From: Asterella californica
Lineage: Eukaryota > Streptophyta > Marchantiopsida > Marchantiales > Aytoniaceae
Assembly: GCA_036924285.1 (NCBI GenBank)
Contig: JAYKYS010000002.1
Span: 5,766,001 to 5,830,000 of the forward strand
DNA length: 64,000 bases
Reading direction: 5' to 3'
Under the pieces are notes generated by a model. The model saw only the letters and a program-made list of their open reading frames with translations, had not been told where the DNA came from and did not search any database. The position numbers were made by a program, and so were the translations under genes. This document shows positions 25,480-36,249 of this stretch, piece by piece; within the stretch, counting starts at the first letter, position 1; each line of letters opens with the position of its first letter.

Positions 25480-25850
25480 CTGACGCCTTGCGCTTCCTCA
25501 AGCCCTCCAGGATTTGTTGCATCGTGTGAAGGGGAGTTTGAGTCCCGTGAAGTCCTTGCCTCGGTTAGAGAACGAGGAGTATGGTGATTTCTTCAAACCA
25601 GAAGGGAGCGAATGTCGTTAGTGAAGGCGATAGACGCGGTGGGTACATGCAACTCTTTGAAGAGATTCGGTAGTTCGGTAATGGAAGACTGGAACTGGCG
25701 GTGAAGGAATGGGAGCACTTCTGATACACTTCCTTGGCTACTAAGGGTGTGGATTGGCCACATTTGCAGGAAACTATCTGTCGCTCGTTTTAATTGGGAT
25801 GTCATTGAAGGTGAAGTTTCAAGATGCTGTGTCACGAATGTAAATTTGTA
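25480..25850 (-). pseudogene. second copy of the 17.8-18.3 kb gene-like repeat
   Basis: The minus-strand frame 25835-25593 contains GSVSEVLPF and FQSSITELPNLFKELHV, matching SVPEVLPI and FQSSVMELTKLFKELQV near 18.1-18.2 kb. The plus strand at about 25748-25790 reads VDWPHLQETICRSF, matching the VDWSTLQKLISRSL motif. The two motifs face each other as in the first locus. No function is assigned and the copies are not intact. Confidence 0.4.
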
Positions 25851-27354
25851 TGTATTTTATTATATATTCATATAAGATTTTGTACTAATATTATTTTAGA
25901 AGTTTAAATTGAGTTTAATTTCTATTTAGAATAAGATTTTAAACTGTATTCATTTAAGTATTTAGATATGCTTTTCATATTTTATTTGTTATATTGTATG
26001 TTTAAGTTTTTGAGTGTTTTCATGTATAATATTATTGTTTTTTGTTTTTTGTTTATTACATATAAGTTAATATATTATATAAATTAATGTTCGATGGATT
26101 GCGATATTCCTTGATCTTTTAACACACTAAAGATAACTCTTGGTGATAGCTACAAGAAGTTGAGGGCCAAGGCTGGGAGATAACCCATCGAGTCTGATCC
26201 AAACTTATGACTTTACTTTTAAGCACAAATATCCTTCCATATAAATTATGTATTTCATATAACTTTCTGTTCTAAACTGATGACTTGAACGCTTGGATTA
26301 AAGTGATTGACACGAAGAACTTCATTTGGAAAAAGTTGAGGAGACAATACCATTCTGGGATGCATAACTTCAGAGCCTAATGTTTATTATCATGTCTGCA
26401 TATTTTATCCTGGACTACAGCATCTAGTGAGCATGTCCTTGTTACAAACTCTCAGGGTGCATTGTTCTAGAAACAGAATATTACAAACAAATATATAATA
26501 AATGTGTATAGCTAGAGAACATTGAAACAAGGGTGAATCCCATCCCAATATGTAGGTGAGAGAATTCTGAAATGAAATGTATTTACCATTATATTCAACC
26601 GGCAGTGTCGATTATGCACCATCCAAAGAAATAGCCGATAACAACACTATAATATATATAACCGAATATTGGGTTCCATTCCATATTGTTATTAATGTAT
26701 CTTTGGGTTACGAGGTCACCTTCACCCAAATAATAACGCATGTACTTCTGCACTATGTACTTGGGGGTTTCTAGTGTATTTTTGGATTACAAGCTGACCT
26801 TGACTGGACTAGTAAATAGCCTCTTTGTCAAACATATAGGTGAATGTTTAAGTGTGTTTAGAAAAATATTGAACCAAGTACGTGAATTCAGTCAAAAAAG
26901 TTGATAAATTAGGATTGTCGATAGAGTACAATGTAACAAAAGAAGGATGGGTAAATTGTGTGTAATATGGCATACTAGGTTATCGAATATGCATCCAAAG
27001 CACTCTTTTGTCTCAGAGAAGGAAAACGATAAATATCAAATAAATTATAAAATTTTCATAAAAGATTGGTTGAAAACTGTTTACAAAAATGAATAGTGAA
27101 AAATACATCGACAGACAATACTTGCTGCTTGTTTCGATTCTGCTGCTGAGAGAACATAGAAGAGGTGGAATTTTAGACAGTCAAATTTTTCTAAATTTAT
27201 TTAACTAAATTTAAATAGCTAAATTTAAATTTCACACTGCTTTGATTACACGTTGTCCTTGCAATCACTGAAAACCTAAGTAACACCCCGGAACTGAACC
27301 TGTTTTTGATATTAATGCATCTGCTTTCCACCAGTATAAATATATCAATTTCTC
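25851..27354. other. AT-rich intergenic
   Basis: No gene recognised. A short direct repeat of about 30 bp (AATGTATCTTTGGGTTACGAGG at 26693 and a diverged copy at 26776) lies around 26.7-26.8 kb. An AT-only palindromic stretch lies at 27190-27232. Confidence 0.45.
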
Positions 27355-27466
27355 AGCTTTTAATTTATAGCCTAACCTTTCCAAGAGGAAAGGTTAAGAC
27401 ATAAATTAAAAGCTCTTTGCATATTCCTCTCTTCCGAACTTGAAAGAGGTGAATATGCAAGAAAGT
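27355..27466. repeat. double-hairpin repeat, copy A
   Basis: Hairpin I: AGCTTTTAATTTAT (27355-27368) pairs exactly with 27401-27414, and an inner stem is formed by CCTAACCTTTCC and GGAAAGGTTAAG. Hairpin II follows within 3 bp: TTGCATATTC (27417-27426) pairs with 27451-27460 around an inner CCTCT/AGAGG stem. The word AGAGGTGAATA ends hairpin II. Copies B and C share the same two-hairpin order. Confidence 0.7.
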
Positions 27467-28377
27467 GTCTATGGAATGGAAAGTCTAGCAAATCTTAATC
27501 GTCCGGTTGGGTGGAGTGGCTTCAACGATATTAGGGTGTGTAAAAGCTAGAATCTTTGGTAAATATTTTGTGCACGCGGATGAATGTTACAACTTCGGAG
27601 GTGATCATATAAAACATCCACGTCTCTTACTGTTTTCTTTTCAACTTCCACAGTAAGTTTTGGCAGTAAGGTAGTTTACTACTAAAATAATAATTTTTTA
27701 AGAAGTATAATATTTTTTTAATTCATAAATACGATGATACTCGATTCACAGCTCTATTAAAAAATCTGCCATTCAATAAATTACAGCTGTCTTCTTTTTG
27801 ACATGGGAGAACCTTCTCTCTTAGTTTTGAAAAGCTCTATTATATGCAGTAGGGGTGTCAATCTTAGGAGATGGTCGATCTCAACTAGCAGGATAGACGT
27901 TCGATGATTGAAGAAAGGTCGACAAGTCATGATGTACATCTAAATGAGATTAGTACCACTGAAAGTGTAATTTACCATTCGACTAGCATATTTACTCGAC
28001 TCTTTTATTATCAACTCGGTAGTTCTATAAGATGAGAAGATTTTAAGCTTTTCAAGCGACATTGTGTGTGATTAGAATAGAAATTAGTATATAAGATTTG
28101 ATTGAGGTTAGATAACAGAGAGCTACATTTCATATTTAAGTATATGTATGGTTAGTTTCTAGGTATAGATAATTAATATAGCATTTTAACTGTTATTACC
28201 AAGTCATTCATGTACAGTAAGCTTGTAGAAGTTCCCATGCGGATATATATATACTTTGACTTATTATTACGCCCTTCTAAAGTCTATCTACTATCCTCTT
28301 TAAACCCTACTTTGCACACATAAACCTCCAGATATGATAAACCATACCAGGCTGAAAAATATATATTAATATAATAT
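27467..28377. other. AT-rich intergenic
   Basis: No gene recognised. A GGGGTGTCAATCTTAG word at 27852 resembles the ends of the short inverted-repeat elements listed below, but I found no partner end nearby. Confidence 0.4.
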
Positions 28378-30443
28378 TTATATATTTACGGTCACATATT
28401 TATACGTTGTTATACCGGTCACATTGGGCCCACTTTGCACCAAGGGCAGTAAGGAAGGACGAAGTACAACGATGAAGTCTATCTGCACATGACTGACTAC
28501 GTCGTTGGGTCTCACCACAGACTCATCTACAAAAGGACTGTGCCGGCGCAAAGTTTCTACGCGTTCGGGAACAGGGACGGTGAAGGAACGGTCGTGCCGG
28601 AAAGAACAAGATGGTCCAGACTCCAGACTGTCCTTCCGTGCGAGTCCATTGGCGCACGAGTTTGTAGTTATTTGCCATTTGCCATTTGCCATTTGCCATC
28701 AACGTTATCGGCAGTAGGTACCGTTGAAGGCTGTTATCCGGATAAAGCCAAGTGAAGACAAAAGAACTCAAGCACTGTACACGAGAGTTTAGTCATCCCC
28801 AGAGAAGTCGTGATAATCCGCGCCGTGCACTTTATGAGTTCTTTACTAGAACGTATGACGACTCCACCCTGATTGATTGAGACTACGTTATAGTCAACAT
28901 TTGATATAGTCAGAATCGTGTTACAGTCATTATTTTCTTGCAGAAATACAGTATTTTAGGAAAAAATTTGTTATAATGATTATAATACAATATAAATACA
29001 TTTTCTTATAAAAGATAGGAAAAAATGTGATGTAACGAGATAAACTTTACTTTGTCATAACAAAAAGTCTTTTCTCGCTTGGTACAGTTCGAATATTTTT
29101 CTTTCTCTTTCGGCTTTTGTTCATGAACAAATCAAGTTGAGTTCCGCCAGTGTAAATTGCTTGAACGATTTGAAAAACAAGAATCTCAAAAATTAATGAA
29201 ATGAGTTGTTCATGGAACAATAAAGAAAATGAATAATTTCTATAAACTTTTATTTTAAGAAATTCTATAATTATATTCATAGAACTTTTTATTAAAAAAC
29301 TACATACATATACTCAGATTCCATACATTTTGTTCAGTAATATGATTAGAAAAGTCACCAAGTGCTTGATTATAACGAGGTTTGGCTAAACTGAAAAGAC
29401 ACAACCCTCGCACTGTACTGAAACTCAGAATTCTCATCCGTGTTCTCATAACTAGCGGACCCTGTCCGCAAGTTCGCAAGTTCGCAACTACTGTACTTCC
29501 CGGAGGCAAAGCAGCTTTCTACAGCTCACGTGGGAACAACTTCTTCAATATCTGACTCCATGTGAATTTCTTTTCGGTTTGTCGTTGTCTGGAGTCGATT
29601 GGGACCTCCAGCGTGTACGTTAACGATTTAGCTATTCGCATAGTAAATGTTTTTCATTTCTTTTAATTTCTTTATCTTATATTGTAACTGAAATGACAGC
29701 GTCTTATGTTAATTTTAAAGTATTCATAGATTTTCTTTCTAAAGTGTATTTTATGTGACAAAAACAATCTAATGCTAAAAGGAGAGTTCACGAAGTTATG
29801 ATTCACGTCTCTATTTGTCGCATGAAGTTTCGATCAAGTAATTTTTTATTCATTTTATTCATTCATGTTATATATTTTGTTTGCATTCTTTTCTTTAAGA
29901 TGTTAGTTAGTAATTTACCAAGTTTTCCAACTCATTGATCGTGGGAAGAAATCCGCACTAACAGATTTCAAATGCTATCATTTGATATCGAGTAATTCAA
30001 GCACTTACTGTACTAATAGCAGATCACTACGGTAGAGAAGGTTCTGAATAGAGGTGTCTACAAAGTTAGTTTGGAGGGTGTTTTAGGTCTCGTCCGCTGG
30101 AGATGTTCTTCCAAGCATCCCCTTCTACAGACTAGTACACAGTACTAGTTTGATGCATGACTAGTGCTAAAAGTGAAATTCTAGTGTTTACAATAACAAA
30201 GAAATCAACAAGTTTCAACCAAAAGATGAGGAAATGGATGAAGTATAATTTCGAGAATATGTAGTTACAGAAGAGAAAGACCTAGTAGTTCCCAAAACAC
30301 AGTGCGTAAGAAAGAGTGATTTGTAGTTATTTGTTCTTGAATCTCGATATCAGGTAATGAGAAGATGGTTGAAGCAATTAATACCGACGGCAGTTGAGTA
30401 CTTTAGGTGCTCCCAGCGTAATCTGGCTTTATTTAAACCACAA
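28378..30443. other. intergenic with a GC-richer island and heptamer repeat
   Basis: 28.42-28.80 kb is richer in G and C than its surroundings and open in several frames, with no recognised product. It ends in four copies of ATTTGCC (28670-28697). The following 28.9-30.4 kb is AT-rich with no gene recognised. Confidence 0.45.
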
Positions 30444-30465
30444 GTGGGGTATATAAACCCCCCAC
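30444..30465 (+). promoter_or_regulatory. TATA box inside a G/C inverted repeat
   Basis: TATATAAA at 30450-30457 is bracketed by GTGGGG and CCCCAC runs (30444-30465). It lies about 770 bp upstream of the 167-codon frame at 31231 and close to CACGTCA and GACGTGG words that resemble bZIP sites. A core promoter for that frame is plausible but not shown. Confidence 0.45.
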
Positions 30466-30654
30466 CTTGCCACGTCACTTCATGTCTGCCACTGTAGCGA
30501 ATTTGAAACTTGCCCGGAGCGGCTTCCTGACGTGGCAGCGTGGTTACACTTCGCAGAAACTTCCCGACGCGGCAGCGGCAGCACAGACTTGTGCTCGAGT
30601 GCGAGATACTCCGCGGCGTCGTTTCGCTTCACGCTCGAATTGCAACTGCTTGTC

Positions 30655-30985
30655 GAGTTCTTGCGCAGGCAATCGTTGAGGCGGCCTCGTTTTGTGATAC
30701 GATTTGGACTCCTTGTTCTTTGGTCCTCGTTGAGCAAGAGTTTTTACTTGTTTCGTGAGTTCTTGCGCAGGTCCTCGTTGAAGCGGCCTCGCTTCCTGAT
30801 ACGATTTTGACTCCTGGTTCTTCGGTCCTCGTTGAGCGTGAGTTTTTACTTTTTTCGCGAGTTCTTGTGCAGGTCGTCCTTGAAGCGGCCTCGCTTCGCG
30901 ATACGTTTTGGACTCCTTGTTTCATTCTTCCGCAGGTCGTGTTTGAGTTGATCTTGCTAAGCGATACGATTTGGACTCCTAGCTT
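30655..30985. repeat. 102-bp tandem repeat array
   Basis: Units begin GAGTTCTTGCGCAGG at 30655, 30757 and 30859, and a shortened fourth unit begins near 30922. The exact period of 102 is a multiple of three, so frames stay open on both strands across the array. On the minus strand it encodes a 34-residue repeat rich in Ser, Thr and Arg (30925-30629). A CAGGTC-like word recurs in each unit and three more times up to 31150. Confidence 0.85.
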
Positions 30986-31230
30986 GTCGTGGAGTTCCTG
31001 TCCATGGCAGTAATTGATTTCGGTATTTGACTTCAGCGTTCAGTTTCTGTCCCGCAGGTCCAGACAAGTTGGCTACGCTTCTTTTCGCTTCATGAGTACT
31101 CATTCTTCACAGGTCGTCGTTGGGTCTTGGATTTTTCTTCCACAGGTCCTCGTTTACTGTTGCTGTTGTTTTGGTGGCAGCACATAACTTGGCTCTCAGC
31201 ACCGAATCATATCTTGGCTCTCAGCACTGA

Positions 31231-31734
31231 ATGTCTCGTGCTACTACTCAGCAGCATACAGAGGCTGATGTAGTGTCCGACATCTTGTCCGAATTATTTG
31301 CAGCATACGGTTCCGAAGACGAACTTTCTCAAGCGACTCTTACTGCTTGTGGTGGAGGGTTTATGATGGATAAACGAGTGCTATGGTCAGAGGACGGAAT
31401 GGAGGCCACTGTTACCAGGCCAGGTAATAAACCGCCTCTGCTGGTGACAGTAAATGAGCTTCGAGTGCTCTATCCGGAGTTCGCTGCAGCTTGTTCTGTT
31501 ACTGCTAGACGGATTGACTTACGGTGCACATTCGAGGATGAGGTCCCTCTGCTTCGCTGCGCAATGTATGCTTATGTTGCTGTTGAACCTCGCAGCAAAC
31601 GGTTCAACGTGTATAGAGCTGTAGCTCTGACTATGGGATATGTGGACAGAAACCAGCTTCCAGACGTGATTGTGGAAGTCATTGTGGCTACATGGAGTGT
31701 GTCTGGTGAGATGATAACTGGTTATATTGCTTAG
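31231..31734 (+). CDS. 167-residue protein of unknown function
   Basis: Open frame of 167 codons starting at an ATG preceded by two copies of CTTGGCTCTCAGCAC in the last 50 bp of the leader. It is longer than most chance frames nearby, has balanced composition without low complexity, and starts acidic (DVVSDILSELFAAYGSEDEL). It contains VLWSEDGMEATVTRPG, LRVLYPEFAAAC and DRNQLPDVIVEVIVATWSVSG, and it has no membrane segment or signal peptide. I recognise no family. Upstream are a TATA box (30450) and the 102-bp repeats, which would form an unusually long leader unless an intron removes them. A tRNA-like fold lies 150 bp after the stop. It may be a lineage-specific gene or the product of an undescribed mobile element. 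Confidence 0.45.
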   Translation: MSRATTQQHTEADVVSDILSELFAAYGSEDELSQATLTACGGGFMMDKRVLWSEDGMEATVTRPGNKPPLLVTVNELRVLYPEFAAACSVTARRIDLRCTFEDEVPLLRCAMYAYVAVEPRSKRFNVYRAVALTMGYVDRNQLPDVIVEVIVATWSVSGEMITGYIA

Positions 31735-31883
31735 TCGTGAGTTTTCAGCTGTTTAGAGAGACATATTTTTGATGTTACTGCAAATGATTTCTTTCGGAAG
31801 GGTTGTCTGTCATTTTTTTACAAGTTTCGGGATTTTATGTATTTTCTTGGCCTGTGCCTCCTCTCTTCTTTGGAAGGGAGTGA

Positions 31884-31931
31884 ACTTCCGCTGGAGAGGC
31901 CAGCCTGATGGGTTCGAATCCCATCGGAAGT
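31884..31931 (+). ncRNA. compact tRNA-like structure
   Basis: ACTTCCG (31884-31890) pairs exactly with CGGAAGT (31925-31931) as a 7-bp acceptor-type stem. ATGGG/CCCAT (31908-31912 and 31920-31924) closes a 7-base loop TTCGAAT, a textbook T-arm that abuts the acceptor strand. Between them lies only one small arm, CTGG/CCAG with a 5-base loop (31891-31903), and CCTG. The whole is 48 nt, with no D-arm or anticodon arm and no encoded CCA. It could be a deleted tRNA gene, a tRNA-like processing signal of the kind that ends some long noncoding RNAs, or chance. The T-arm also supplies a B-box-like GGTTCGAATCC. Confidence 0.4.
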
Positions 31932-32690
31932 ACATTTTGTAGTTATTCAGTTCAGTCTGTAGTTTCTTTTGTGCTCTGATTTTTTCGACAATCATGTGTT
32001 ACTGCGAAAGTGGAGTGGCTTATCGATTTTATCCAGCTAGCTGGGTTTAGACACTCGTTGTCTTTCCGTGGGCAGGCGCTTTACGTCAGTTGAACCTTAT
32101 TCTATTGGCACACAATATAAGTTGATGTTTTACAGTCTGGATCTGTCTTTTCAGCTTCTTGGACCTCGAAGAGTTCTTAGACCTGCACATGTGGAAGGTT
32201 TCTAAGCTCTGTAGCTATGTTTCTACTATCAGAAAGATGAACTTCATAACATGAAGTTATAGTTTATCCGGTTGTTGTAAATTAATTACTGCCGTGATTC
32301 GAATCGCCAGGGGCGATATGGTACAGTATGTCGAGGCACGTAAGTAAGTTCTACTTGCAAATTCTGTCTGTCTGAGCAGACTGGAATCGGAGAGGCCCAC
32401 TACTTGTACATGTGACATCATAAACGAGGAGTTTATTTCACAAATATGTCGTGGGCTCGCATGGACACTAAGCCAGGCTTTTCCGTGAGCACATCGACTT
32501 CTGATTCCTTGACCCCTGGGTGGAGAAGTCATAGCAGTGGCATAACGTGCCCATAGTAAGCTGAACCATCATATAACCAAGCATTATACCTGAACAGCCG
32601 CGTCGTCCCGCAGAGAAGGGGAGCAAGCTAAAATCATGAACTCGACAGGAGCTTTTTTGTTTTTGGGGTCCCGTTGGGCCTGCCCCCAAG
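31932..32690. other. intergenic, no gene recognised
   Basis: Short frames only. I see no conserved product. The segment links the tRNA-like element to the satellite that follows. Confidence 0.4.
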
Positions 32691-32691
32691 T

Positions 32692-33045
32692 TACTTCCCT
32701 TCTCAAAAGTTTTTCGAAACTGAAGAGAAAAAAGAAGAGGTCACGAGAAGTGTGTTTCCCTTCTAAAAATTTTTTCAAAACAAAAGAGAAAAAAAAGGAG
32801 GTGACGATAAGTGACTTTCCCTTCTCAAAAGTTTTTCGAAACTGAAGAGAAAAAAAAGCCTGTCACGAGAAGTGTGTTTCCCTTCTAAAAATTTTTCCAA
32901 AACAGAAGAGAAAAAAAATGAGGTCACGATAAGTTACTTTCCCTTCTCAAATTTTTTCCGAAACTGAAGAGAAAAAAAAAGGTCACGATAAGTTACTTTT
33001 CCTTCTCGCACGCTTTTTCAAAACTGAAGAGAAAAAAGGAGGTCA
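32692..33045. repeat. 61-bp satellite, six units
   Basis: Six direct repeats of about 58-62 bp start CCCTTCTC or CCCTTCTA and contain a self-complementary core, for example AGTTTTTCGAAACT, followed by GAAGAG, A-runs and GTCACGA. Units alternate between two forms (TCAAAAGTTTTTCG and TAAAAATTTTTTC), giving a higher-order period near 122 bp over the first four units. No gene is present. Confidence 0.9.
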
Positions 33046-33377
33046 TATCACTGATAAATAATACCACAACCTTCAACACTTTACAACAGATTTTTTAAAT
33101 TTTTATTTTGCAACTGTTTACAAAAGAAAGAGTTTTATAAAGAGTTTTATGAAACTTGTGTTACTCCACTTTGCAACGGTAGCGGACGTCCCATGAGGCC
33201 TCTCTCTGCACCTGAGGACAAACAAACAATATAATAGTGAGTATAACATGGATAAGAATATTATACTAGCTCCATATATATACACATACAGAAAGTCTCT
33301 ATATTATCTTTCCTATTTTTTTAAATCTTTTACACATGGATTATTATAAATGTACACATAGCATTAGTATTTACCTG

Positions 33378-35829
33378 TCAAGTTGCAGCGCGTTCACCAA
33401 ACAAACGTTCTCTCAACTCGGTCTTCCATGTCGTCGTTCGAGGAGACAATACTCGAGTAGTCGTGGTCCTATGACGAACAGAAGTGTGTTGTGGTCGACG
33501 TTCATATATCTTGATGGGCTCCCGAACTATGTTCTCGTTCCAATCCATGGCACAAGCAGCAAGTCGTGTCTCATGTGTCTTCTGGAAATGTATCCTCTTA
33601 GTGGCAAACTTGCATATCACAGAGTTGAACGTCTCAGACATATAGTTCTCACGTGCTCGTGTGTAGAACCGCATCTTTGCAGCCGTTATGGATCGCTGAA
33701 GAAAAGCGACCATGGCTCGGTGTGTAGGTGAATCTACATCACAAATAATACCAACTACATCAAAGAATTTAAAATAATACAGTAAAAACATAAAGATTTC
33801 AGTAAAAGACGGTAGTTCAGTCATGTTAGAAGAAAACTTACTCTTCTCATAGTACTTGTCAACTGTCGGACAGTTCAAGTCGAAACCATCACAACATGGT
33901 CTGTTTATTCCTGTTAGACGTTGAAGAACGAGACAAGTCACGTGATCTCCCGCCCAATGATCAGCAGCATTCCTGATGTCCAAACACATGATCGAGCAAT
34001 CATCTTCCTCTTGAGCATAGCGACCACCTGGACCTACAGTCCTCCGTGCATTCAGCTGAGAACAAGTGTAAATCCAACCCTTCAGCTTGTCAACAATGCC
34101 ATGTTCAGATAGCTCTGGATACATCAATCGTCGAGCTCGGGGCAAGCCACCTTCCTCTAAGTTTCTCAGCTGAGCCACTCGCTGAATCAACACTGGCTTG
34201 TTGCCAGTGATCGGTGCTCCTTGGGTACGGAGCCAAGTCACCAAATGCCTCTTCGTGAGAAGCTCCAAGTCTGCGACCACCTCGGCATCTTCCACACCGC
34301 CAAGAGCTCGTTTTTTGGTCTGGAGCTCCACCAAAAACTTCTTGATCACGTTCTTGCACTTGTGCCATAAGTCTTTCTGAGACACGATCCCGTGACGTAA
34401 CAATATGGCGTCCACCGAGGACTTGTCATCATGGACCACCTCGTCAGGCACGATGCCTCTCGCGATCAATCGCTGGATCCCAACCTCAAATGCTCGATCT
34501 TCGATAAGCCACGAGTTGTTGTTTGTCTCAGCGCGTGTCATGTTCATCATCTCAATCACACGCCCATCATGTGCAGCGATGAACGCACATGTACCATTGT
34601 AACCATTCCTCGTGGAATCATATCGAAGATCAGCGTACACGACAAAATTATCTGATATTTGCAAAAATCTAATCAATAAATATAAATGATCATAAATCAG
34701 TGCATAGATATAAATAATCACTAACGCAAACATAAGTAGAACTCCACACAAAGAGTAGCAAACAAAAGTCAAAAATATAAACGTGTTTGGTTCTTACCTC
34801 CTGCGGGAGTCTCATTCAAGTCAGGGAAATGCCTTGTCATTACTTCACGCTGTACCTCATTCTTCAGCCTAGCCCATCGATCCAATGTTGCCTCTACCCA
34901 TCCAACGTCACGATGTTTGCCGGTTTGGAAATCAAAGAAATGATTTCGGGAAACATGGGCCAACCCTCCCTCTCTATACACAGAGTCTAACTGGGAAAAC
35001 CCTAATCCGGCACATAATGCAGCATTATAAAGTCGATGAGTGACGTCAGGGACACTATTGTAAATCTCCATCTCAGTAGATCGTCATCCGTACGTGTGCC
35101 GATCAGGACAAACAAGCTTCAGAGATCAACTCTGATGGATGGACGAAATAATGGGAGGTAGGAAGACGTGATCGCATCCATAGTGAGGGCATCTCACTTT
35201 GAAGATCTGAAATAACTCTCTAAGCTTCGACTGTGCTACAAACCCATATACGGGGAGAGGATCAACTATAATAGAAGGTACATTCTCATGTTCTAATGTC
35301 TCTGGATCATTCAAGATATGAGAGTCATGAACCAAATCTGAAGGAGTCTGCGAGTCCGGAACTTGAGTAGGTAATGTCTCCATGACCTCAGCTTCCTATA
35401 AATACAATAATTAGATAACATCATCGATATTCAAAACATATAACAAACAACAAACACATAAGACTAAAAGTATACTTGAGTCAAGATTGAGTGGACACCA
35501 AGAGCGTGTAAGACATCGGGATCAGCATCAAATTCTCCTCCTTCCGCGTTTGCGGCATTAGTCTCCAGAACACCCTCCTCTGGGATTACATCTGGATCTG
35601 CTGGAATCACCTCAACATCCCTCGCCATCTGGTCTATTCTAGCATCAGCAGCAGAAAAAAGAAATCGAAAAACTGCAGCATGACCGGCTCCAGGTCCTAA
35701 AAGTCTCATCACTTGGACATATCGTGGGAGCAAACTCTCTGGGACCCTCACCATACCCGTCGGGACCTCCGGACATCCTCTAGGTGCATGACGATCTCCG
35801 GGACGCCTAGGATGTACCCTTGGAGGCAT
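33378..35829 (-). pseudogene. DDE-transposase-like gene with SAP-like motif, four exons
   Basis: Exons 35829-35476, 35395-34798, 34651-33842 and 33754-33378 join through GT-AG introns with matching phases into 712 codons, broken only by TGA at codons 208 (35128-35126) and 222 (35086-35084). The last intron is 87 bp and keeps the frame, so it may be retained. Exon 2 carries zinc-ligand-like CPHYGC and VCPDRH. Exon 3 starts the core (NFVVYADLRYDS, residues 319-330, then VVHDDKSSVD near 389-398), with a SAP-like segment HLVTWLRTQGAPITGNKPVL. Exon 4 contains YMSETFNSVICKFATKR and AACAMDWNEN. The overall pattern is like Kolobok or related animal and plant transposases, but I cannot fix the superfamily. 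The second stop reads YG-stop-RST, where a Trp codon would fit. If the TGAs are avoided by splicing (donor GTGAGATG after FQIFK) the gene could still be active. Confidence 0.6.
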
Positions 35830-36249
35830 AATGGTAACAAATATTAACTCCTAATCTAAATAAACCTATCAATCCGGAGGTCCAACCAAATATAAGTAGA
35901 AGCTTACAAGTAATTGCTCTATGCAAAAACAATGCTCCACTTCTGCAAAAGTGACCCTCAAAATATAAAAAAACTACTCAAAGATAATCATATATAAAAT
36001 AAAAAACTAAATCATATAGAAACCTAGCACAAGACTGAACAACACTAAAACTTTGCTTGCTAACACCTACAACAAGAAAGAAAGAGACTATATTATGGGA
36101 GAGGACAAAGAGAAGACAAAGTGAAAGAGAGGATGAAAAGAGATAAAAGAAGTATAATAAACAGGTTAGGGGCAGGAAGAAGCCCCTCCCTCCATCGACC
36201 AGTTTACTTCGCATGAAACGGCCCTTGGAGAATTCCACCTAGCCCTAAT
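35830..36249. other. 5' flank of transposase gene
   Basis: AT-rich and purine-rich. It probably holds the promoter of the transposase-like gene. The terminal inverted repeats of that element were not found here or after 33378. Confidence 0.35.

Noticed and set aside
26577..26774. 65-codon frame as a membrane protein gene
   Set aside because: It lies in AT-rich DNA where hydrophobic frames arise by chance, overlaps a short direct repeat, and has no supporting signals.
27852..27868. GGGGTGTCAATCTTAG as the end of another M-type element
   Set aside because: No complementary end or target duplication was found within about 600 bp on either side.
32692..33045. Regular repeats as a CRISPR array
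   Set aside because: The repeats are directly adjacent, with no unique spacers, in eukaryotic sequence. It is a satellite.
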